From JAAZLA01 sp964560975 (GTDB taxonomy: Bacteria; Spirochaetota; Spirochaetia; Treponematales; Treponemataceae): a stretch of DNA of 11,051 nt. Location of the stretch: the NCBI GenBank assembly GCA_964560975.1, contig CAZLNE010000074.1:1-11051 (forward strand), read 5' to 3'. The translations under genes and the position numbers were made by a program. Positions 6,213 to 11,051 of the stretch are shown piece by piece; within the stretch, counting starts at the first letter, position 1, and every line of letters begins with the position of its first letter. The notes beneath the pieces are model-generated. The model was not told the origin of the DNA, ran no database searches, and saw only the letters and a program-made list of their open reading frames with translations.

Positions 6213-7247
6213 CTATTTTATCTTTGTTAGTTCAACATCAAATACTATATAAGCATTTCCTGGAATTACACCGCCTGCTCCTGCTGAACCATAAGCCATA
6301 GAAGGAGGCAGAACTATTGTCCTTTTTTCTCCTATTCTCATATCTTGAACCATAACATCAAAACCAGGAATCATTTGTCCGGCTCCTGAGGTAAATTCCA
6401 ATGGGGCTCTTCCTTCTGATGAATCGAACACAGAACCATCAAGTAAGAAGCCTGTATACTGCACAGCAACATTTTTACCCTTTCCTGTCTTTGTACCGCT
6501 TCCTTCTTTCTTTATTATATAATAGATTCCATCATCTGTTTTAACTGCACCATTAAATTTTGCTTCAATTTCTTTAATAATATCTGCAGCAGCGGCTTCT
6601 GCCTTTTCTCTATTTCTCTTTGTTACATCAAGTGCAAGCCTTTTAAAATCTTCCTGTGTTGCTGTAAATTTCTTTGCGTCATCTCCCTGTCTTACAATAG
6701 TTACAGCTTTAATAATGTCACCTTGTTTGATAGTATCTACAACCTTTTGACCGGTAACTACTTTTCCAAATACAGTATGTTTTCCATCAAGCCAAGGAGT
6801 GGCAACATGAGTAATAAAAAACTGACTGCCGTTTGTATTTGCACCTGAATTTGCCATAGATAAAATTCCAGGACCTGTATGTTTCAATGAATTATCAAAT
6901 TCGTCAGCAAATTTATAACCAGGCCCGCCTGTTCCGTTTCCTTTTGGATCGCCTCCCTGAATCATAAAGTCGGCCATAACTCTGTGAAATTTTAAACCAT
7001 CATAAAATTTCTTGCCCTTAGAGGCATCAAGAGTGCCTTCTGCTAAACCGACAAAGTTTGTTACAGTCAGTGGAGTTTTTTTGTATTCCAGCTGTAAAAC
7101 AATATCGCCGCGTGTTGTTTCCAATATAGCAAACACACCTTCTTTTCCTTCAATAGCTTTCATGCTCTCACTCATGGGTGAACATCCTCCAAAAGAAATT
7201 ATAGCAAAGGTAAACACCATTGCGCTTAAAAATTTACGTAATATCAT
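6213..7247 (-). CDS. Cyclophilin-FKBP fusion peptidyl-prolyl isomerase, probable lipoprotein
   Basis: Two unrelated peptidyl-prolyl isomerase folds are joined in one 344-residue exported protein. Residues 1-22 form a lipoprotein signal (hydrophobic core then SFGGC, a relaxed lipobox with Cys22). A cyclophilin domain spans about 40-186, with FHRV (87-90), FMIQGGD (94-100), NGSQFFIT (139-146) and WLDGKHTVFGKV (152-163), including the catalytic Arg and Gln. A charged helical linker runs from about 195 to 232. An FKBP domain spans about 238-344, with VQYTGFLLDGSVFDSS, QMIPGFD, PPSMAYG and a final FDVELTKIK. Both active sites look intact. I start at ATG 7247, not the in-frame GTG at 7283, because AGGAGGG lies six bases before it and it places the signal peptide at the N terminus. 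The ATG overlaps the upstream stop (ATGA). It would act on folding of exported proteins outside the cytoplasm. Confidence 0.92.
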   Translation of the reverse strand: MILRKFLSAMVFTFAIISFGGCSPMSESMKAIEGKEGVFAILETTRGDIVLQLEYKKTPLTVTNFVGLAEGTLDASKGKKFYDGLKFHRVMADFMIQGGDPKGNGTGGPGYKFADEFDNSLKHTGPGILSMANSGANTNGSQFFITHVATPWLDGKHTVFGKVVTGQKVVDTIKQGDIIKAVTIVRQGDDAKKFTATQEDFKRLALDVTKRNREKAEAAAADIIKEIEAKFNGAVKTDDGIYYIIKKEGSGTKTGKGKNVAVQYTGFLLDGSVFDSSEGRAPLEFTSGAGQMIPGFDVMVQDMRIGEKRTIVLPPSMAYGSAGAGGVIPGNAYIVFDVELTKIK

Positions 7248-8068
7248 TGTAGACCCTCCTCTGTATATAAATCTATAAACCACTTACATATAGCATCTAT
7301 TCTTGAAGTTAAAGATTTTTCAACAACGCCGTGAAAAAGAGCTGTTTCAGGGTACTCAGCCCGTATCAATAAATAAACAAGAATGTGAGATCCAATATCT
7401 AACGTATGTAAAAATATATGCATGTTTTCTTTTTGTAATGCAGTAAAAAACAAATATTTTAATGGATCCTTATTTATCATATAAAATGATATTTCATTTT
7501 TATTTTGTAAATAGCTCATTTCCATAACATATTCACCATATGAATTATCTTTTTGCTTTACAAATAATTTTAAACCATCAAGATTGCTTAACACAGGATC
7601 TTCTATTTTTTTTTGATTTTCATAAGAGTCAATTAAATATGAATCCTCATATAATACTTCATTCTTTTTCCATGTATTCGAATAGTATTCTATTCCTTTC
7701 ATTTTTGATATTGAAGTCATTATCTTTGCTGTTTTCTGTGTGTTTAAAGAATTTCTTTCATTAACAGGTTTATCAATAAGATATAAAGCTTCTATTTCAA
7801 AAACCGGTTTCTTTTGTTTTACAGAATACCAGCGGTCTACTGCTTCTAAGACCATTGGTGTTTTTAAGTAATACTTTAATGTCTCTCCCTTTTTACCGTT
7901 TGGAACATACAGTATTTTCCCTTCTTTTTTTAATATTGAAGTTGTTTGTAAATCATACAATTCCTCTAACCGTAATAAACCGGAAGAAGCGGAATTTTGT
8001 GCAATGAGGAAGACAGCTGTATAAAAAAGGCATAAGATTATACTTATACCTTTTTTAGAAATATTCAT
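7244..8068 (-). CDS. Uncharacterised exported protein (274 aa)
   Basis: I do not recognise a functional domain. The N terminus is a clear Sec signal sequence: Met-Asn-Ile-Ser-Lys-Lys, then a hydrophobic stretch at about 8-22, then LIAQNSASS, with likely cleavage near residues 23-25 and no lipobox Cys. The mature part is rich in Lys, Tyr, Glu and Leu with no cysteine pair, no internal repeat and one moderately hydrophobic C-terminal segment (HILVYLLIRA, about 228-237). This fits a soluble periplasmic or outer-membrane-associated protein. It may belong to one of the spirochaete-restricted DUF families. The ATG is 1 nt after the jag stop and its only ribosome site is a weak AAAGG 11 bases upstream. 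The stop overlaps the isomerase ATG. Conservation of this pairing would suggest that it is a partner or client of the isomerase, but that is inference. Confidence 0.8.
   Translation of the reverse strand: MNISKKGISIILCLFYTAVFLIAQNSASSGLLRLEELYDLQTTSILKKEGKILYVPNGKKGETLKYYLKTPMVLEAVDRWYSVKQKKPVFEIEALYLIDKPVNERNSLNTQKTAKIMTSISKMKGIEYYSNTWKKNEVLYEDSYLIDSYENQKKIEDPVLSNLDGLKLFVKQKDNSYGEYVMEMSYLQNKNEISFYMINKDPLKYLFFTALQKENMHIFLHTLDIGSHILVYLLIRAEYPETALFHGVVEKSLTSRIDAICKWFIDLYTEEGLQ
7254..7260 (-). promoter_or_regulatory. Start-deciding ribosome-binding site (AGGAGGG) inside the upstream gene
   Basis: AGGAGGG on the minus strand lies six bases before the ATG at 7247 and encodes the Glu-Glu-Gly near the C terminus of the preceding protein. 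It is the strongest Shine-Dalgarno match in the window. It fixes the start of the isomerase gene and, with the ATGA overlap, suggests translational coupling with re-initiation. Confidence 0.85.
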
Positions 8069-8069
8069 T

Positions 8070-8768
8070 CTAGTAAATGCCTTTATAAATTACCCTTACT
8101 TGCTTATAAAGACCTTCTCCTTCGCTTTTTGTTTCAACATCGCTTATATCATTTAAAGTCGTATGTATTAATCGTCTTTCAAAAGGATTCATAGGCTCAA
8201 GCAGTAAAGAATTTCGTGTTGTTCTAACCTTATCAGCAGTAGTATAGGCTAAACGAACCAGTGATTCTTCTCTTCTAATGCGGTAATTTTCAGTATCTAA
8301 GACTATACGATCATCACCGCGGCCAAGTTTACTTGCATATACATTTGCAAGAAGCTGTAATGCATCAAGGTTTTTGCCTTTTTTACCAATAAGAATTGAT
8401 GAATGAGAAGAATTTAACCGAATTCCAATCTTATGTTCTTCGCGGAACATAACATCAACACTTACGTCATAACCCATCTTTCTTATTACTGATGCAATAA
8501 AATCGATTAGCTGTTTTTCAAATTCATCCTGTGGTAAAGGATCTGTAAAAAGTCTTTCTTTTTTAGGAATTCTGCCTTCAAATTCAGAACCAACATGTTC
8601 TACCGAATCTTCTGTATGCACACGAATTCTAACATAGCCTTTCTTAAAAAGACCTGTTTTTTGTGCTTCGAGAATCTCTACATCAAACTGGTCTCTTTCA
8701 AGACCGAGTTCAGAAGCCGCCGTTTCAATGGCTTCTTTTTCGGTTTTTGCTTCATATTCATATACCAT
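8070..8768 (-). CDS. jag: Jag/KhpB RNA-binding protein (Jag-N, KH, R3H domains)
   Basis: This cytoplasmic single-stranded nucleic-acid-binding protein is regularly encoded just after yidC and is linked in other bacteria to cell elongation, division and RNA regulation together with KhpA. The Jag-N domain covers about residues 1-50 (VYEYEAKTEKEAIETAASELGL begins it; GLFKKGYVRIRV ends it). The KH domain is at about 85-160, with the GxxG loop in ILIGKKGKN (GKKG at 128-131). The R3H domain is at about 163-230, with PMNPFERRLIH carrying Arg198 and His202. At 232 aa it is complete. The ATG has GAGGTG (8778-8773) four bases upstream. It follows yidC by 73 bp, the largest gap within this operon, which contains an inverted repeat, and it precedes an exported protein by 1 nt. 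Confidence 0.93.
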   Translation of the reverse strand: MVYEYEAKTEKEAIETAASELGLERDQFDVEILEAQKTGLFKKGYVRIRVHTEDSVEHVGSEFEGRIPKKERLFTDPLPQDEFEKQLIDFIASVIRKMGYDVSVDVMFREEHKIGIRLNSSHSSILIGKKGKNLDALQLLANVYASKLGRGDDRIVLDTENYRIRREESLVRLAYTTADKVRTTRNSLLLEPMNPFERRLIHTTLNDISDVETKSEGEGLYKQVRVIYKGIY

Positions 8769-8804
8769 AACGCACCTCGCGCAATTAAATTTTCAAATTT
8801 CAAC

Positions 8805-8827
8805 TATAGTGCAACACGTGCACTATA
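8805..8827. repeat. Perfect inverted repeat in the yidC-jag gap
   Basis: TATAGTGCA (8805-8813) and TGCACTATA (8819-8827) are perfect inverted copies around a five-base centre ACACG. As RNA it would form a 9-bp stem. On the transcribed minus strand it is followed by GTTGAAATTTG, not a run of T, so it is not a standard terminator. It lies 15 nt after the yidC stop and 27 nt before the jag ribosome site. It could be an RNA-processing or stabilising hairpin, a partial attenuator, or a dyad operator. Confidence 0.75.
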
Positions 8828-8841
8828 CAACAACGCTCTAA

Positions 8842-10638
8842 TTACTTATTTTTTTTCTTTTTTACTGTAAAAACAGGCTTTTCAGACTTTGTATTTAAAG
8901 CTATTTCTGTCTTCTTTGCATGCATTAGTTTATTAATAGCAAGCTGTTGAAGCATTTGCAATAAGTTGCTTATTGTCCAATATAATAACAATCCTGAAGG
9001 AGAATTGTAAAAAATGAAGAAGAAGAAGAATGGCATACCCATAGTCAATATCTTCATCTGAGTGGCATTTGAACCAGCACTAGCGTTTGACTGCGTAATT
9101 TTTCCAAAGAAAACCTGAGACACCAGGTAAATAACCGGTAAAATTCTTAAATGGTTTCCTAAAAATGGAATAGAAAATTTCAACATATAAATACTATCTG
9201 GTAATGAAAGATCGGGTATCCATCCTGGAATAAACATAGCACCGCGGAACTCAAAATAATTTTTAAACAAGTTAAACATGGCTATAAGTAATGGAAACTG
9301 AATTAATAAAGGCAAGCATCCCATGGCAGGGTTATAACCGGACTCTTTATAAAATTTTGCCATTTCTACATTTAATTTTTCCGGGCTTCCCTTATATTTT
9401 TCCTGTAATTCTTTTAATTGCGGCTGAACTTCCTGCATTTTAAGCGTAGATATTGAGCTTTTCTTTGTAAGCGGATATAAAGCAATCTTTAATAGAATTG
9501 TCATTAAAATGATAGATACACCCCAGTTAGGAATTAATTTATAGAAAAATTCCATACACCACTTCATAATAGCTTCAAGCCAGGATAAAACTCCTGTCGA
9601 TTCAAGGCTTTCTTCAAGTCTTAGGCCCGAAAGATTCCAGCCGTTATCTACCGTAGAATTATAAATTTTAAGATTTTTTTCTGTTTTTGGACCTATATAA
9701 ACATAATAGGAATCTTGAATATTTTTCTGTGTAATTGGTTTTCTCGTAAGAAAAACCTGAGCATTTGTATATTCATCCTGCTCAATTATTGTAGAATAAA
9801 ATACACTTCCCATTGAAACAGGTTGAACAGGAGAGACAAGAATTGCGAAATATTTTCCGCCTACTCCTGTCCAGGTGTAAGGTTTTTCATATTCTTTAAC
9901 TGCATTATCTCCAAGATTTTGCTTTTTCCTCTTTGCATCGGTAAAAGACATGAACGTTCGTGTTTCATATCTATCTTGTTTTTTATTAAAGTGCGGTCCA
10001 ATTTGAGGAGAGGTACGCAAGGTGTAGGCAGCATTACTAAAATCAAGCCCTTTCATTCCCTCTTCGCCGTCAATCATAACATCAAGTTTGAACATGTAGT
10101 CATCTTGTTTAAAGGTGTACTGTTTAACTAATGTAAAAGAACTTGTAGAACCGTCTGTATTTGATACTGTAAATTTCTTGTAAAAACCGTATGTTAAATC
10201 ATCAATCTTTTTTACATTAAAAACTTCATCGATAATTGAAGCCTTGTATCCGCCAAAAGACAAGGCAAAAGCCCTATTTGCTTTTGAAATACTATCTGCC
10301 ATTTGAACTCCGGCATCACCATCTTTGTGATCCATCAATTCAAAGCCTATAATGTCTCCGCCTCTGTTTGTTAACGTTATTTTGGCCTTATTTGTTTGTA
10401 CTAAAAAGGTTTCTTCCGGCACAACAGGTTCATCTGCATCAGTTTTTTGAACAGTAAATGCGTTAACTGATGTTGCTTCATTTATAATTGGTAAGGTTCC
10501 ATCAGCAGTAACGGTCTGTTCCGTACTTACAGCAGGTGCGGCTGTTTCTGGCGGCGGTAAAAATATAGTCTGAATAAACATGAAAGCAATTAATACCAAG
10601 CCCGACAACACAATGGCCCAAACGGTATTCTTTTCCAT
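8842..10638 (-). CDS. yidC: Membrane protein insertase YidC (long, Gram-negative type)
   Basis: YidC inserts and folds inner-membrane proteins, alone or with SecYEG. The order is: an N-terminal anchor helix (about 7-26); a Pro/Thr/Ala-rich stretch; the large periplasmic P1 domain (about 75-345); then the conserved insertase core. In the core lie NWGVSIILMT (371-380), YPLTKK, the cytoplasmic coiled hairpin LKMQEVQPQLKELQEKYKG (399-417), NPAMGCLPLLIQFP (436-449), and later transmembrane segments at about 495-511, 530-546 and 549-567 with NSPSGLLLYWTISNLLQ. The tail is basic (VKKKKNK). At 598 aa it is somewhat longer than E. coli YidC. The hydrophilic-groove arginine of the family (E. coli Arg366) is aligned with Lys384. 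The ATG has AGGAG (10650-10646) seven bases upstream. It lies 46 bp after yidD. Confidence 0.95.
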   Translation of the reverse strand: MEKNTVWAIVLSGLVLIAFMFIQTIFLPPPETAAPAVSTEQTVTADGTLPIINEATSVNAFTVQKTDADEPVVPEETFLVQTNKAKITLTNRGGDIIGFELMDHKDGDAGVQMADSISKANRAFALSFGGYKASIIDEVFNVKKIDDLTYGFYKKFTVSNTDGSTSSFTLVKQYTFKQDDYMFKLDVMIDGEEGMKGLDFSNAAYTLRTSPQIGPHFNKKQDRYETRTFMSFTDAKRKKQNLGDNAVKEYEKPYTWTGVGGKYFAILVSPVQPVSMGSVFYSTIIEQDEYTNAQVFLTRKPITQKNIQDSYYVYIGPKTEKNLKIYNSTVDNGWNLSGLRLEESLESTGVLSWLEAIMKWCMEFFYKLIPNWGVSIILMTILLKIALYPLTKKSSISTLKMQEVQPQLKELQEKYKGSPEKLNVEMAKFYKESGYNPAMGCLPLLIQFPLLIAMFNLFKNYFEFRGAMFIPGWIPDLSLPDSIYMLKFSIPFLGNHLRILPVIYLVSQVFFGKITQSNASAGSNATQMKILTMGMPFFFFFIFYNSPSGLLLYWTISNLLQMLQQLAINKLMHAKKTEIALNTKSEKPVFTVKKKKNK

Positions 10639-10684
10639 TTTAATACTCCTGTAAAAATGCAGCTCTGTACTATTTTATAAAAAC

Positions 10685-10906
10685 TCAGGGTACAGGATCA
10701 AAGCCGCCTTCATGAAAGGGATGACAGCGTGCAATCCTTTTAATACCCATATGCAACCCTTTAAAAGGTCCATACTTTTTAAGTGCTTCAATTGTATAGG
10801 CAGAACATGTAGGATAATACCTACATTTTGGAGGAAAAAGGGGAGAAATAAAGACTTGATAAAATCTTATTAGAAGGCAAAAAAATTGCGTCAACAGCTT
10901 TTTCAT
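10685..10906 (-). CDS. yidD: Membrane protein insertion efficiency factor YidD
   Basis: YidD is a small membrane-associated protein that improves YidC-dependent insertion. The 73-residue protein shows an amphipathic N-terminal helix (QFFCLLIRFYQVFISPLF), then PPKCRYYPTCSAYTIEALKKYG with Cys28 and Cys34, and the signature ending RCHPFHEGGFDPVP at 60-73. This is the full family pattern at normal length. Its ATG shares its A with the TAA stop of rnpA (TAATG), so translation is probably coupled. It has no strong ribosome site of its own; the nearest is AGGG about 11 bases upstream. Confidence 0.95.
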   Translation of the reverse strand: MKKLLTQFFCLLIRFYQVFISPLFPPKCRYYPTCSAYTIEALKKYGPFKGLHMGIKRIARCHPFHEGGFDPVP

Positions 10907-11051
10907 TACCTAGTTAACCCTGCTTTTTTGCATAAAGTTCGAATTTGAACACACCGTGTGCGGAACGAATCATTTCCGGGATAGATTAAAAATAATAAAT
11001 CATAACCGGTGTTCAGGTGTGTCTTAAACAGACGATAGGCTTCGCGGCTTA
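10906..11051 (-). CDS. rnpA: Ribonuclease P protein component, C-terminal fragment (5' end outside window)
   Basis: The frame is open from the window edge, with the first whole codon at 11049 and the TAA stop at 10908-10906. It gives 47 residues starting SREAYRLFKTHLNTGYDLLF and ending CKKAGLTR. The R-E-A-Y/F-R-L helix followed by the strand GYDLLFLIYPG and a C-terminal helix is the end of the RNase P protein, which assists the catalytic RNA in 5' tRNA maturation. The RNR motif lies beyond the window. Its position directly before yidD and yidC matches the usual rpmH-rnpA-yidD-yidC order. Its stop codon uses the A of the yidD ATG. Confidence 0.92.
   Translation of the reverse strand, partial: SREAYRLFKTHLNTGYDLLFLIYPGNDSFRTRCVQIRTLCKKAGLTR

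Noticed and set aside
7248..7283. GTG start for the isomerase gene adding 12 residues
   Set aside because: The ATG at 7247 has a perfect AGGAGGG at the right distance and puts the lipoprotein signal at the N terminus.
1..11051. CRISPR array, insertion sequence, tRNA or rRNA
   Set aside because: No regularly spaced direct repeats, transposase motifs, terminal repeats or structural-RNA patterns were visible; nearly all the sequence is covered by recognised genes.

Overview
The window reads as a chromosomal stretch of a low-GC host-associated spirochaete, most likely an oral-type Treponema. The reasons are the AT-rich codon use, a lipoprotein that joins a cyclophilin domain to an FKBP domain (an architecture I associate with Treponema), a relaxed spirochaetal-type lipobox, and the rnpA-yidD-yidC-jag cluster with two treponeme-like exported genes added downstream. 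The species cannot be fixed from sequence reading alone. There is no sign of phage, transposon, CRISPR array, tRNA or rRNA, and coding density is very high.

Layout: (1) Positions 1-1536, plus strand: the 3' end of a PII-like regulator gene, a small FMN nitroreductase, and a biotin-protein ligase that starts at TTG inside the nitroreductase gene. (2) Positions 1538-3541, minus strand: argA (N-acetylglutamate synthase) followed 12 nt later by queH (epoxyqueuosine reductase). (3) Positions 3542-3622: a compact divergent promoter region serving argA on one side and an orphan beta-class DNA adenine methyltransferase (3623-4555, plus) on the other. Both genes lack a Shine-Dalgarno sequence and have a -10 hexamer almost touching the ATG, so both mRNAs look leaderless or nearly so. 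(4) Positions 4558-6093, minus strand: a YkgJ-type cysteine-cluster protein and an exported PAP2 phosphatase. (5) Positions 6146-11051, minus strand: a terminator closing a long operon whose order of transcription is rnpA (partial), yidD, yidC, jag/khpB, an unrecognised exported protein, and the cyclophilin-FKBP lipoprotein.

The genes of region 5 form a plausible working unit. RnpA processes tRNA, YidD and YidC handle membrane-protein insertion, and Jag/KhpB is an RNA-binding protein usually found beside yidC. The last two genes encode exported proteins, the final one a probable periplasmic or surface folding catalyst. Its start codon overlaps the stop codon of the gene before it (ATGA), with a perfect AGGAGGG ribosome site inside that upstream gene. 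The remaining regions are ordinary metabolism or modification genes. I see no clearly new multi-gene system. The best leads are the near-leaderless promoter cluster, the dual immunophilin attached to the yidC operon, and a perfect 9-bp-arm inverted repeat between yidC and jag.
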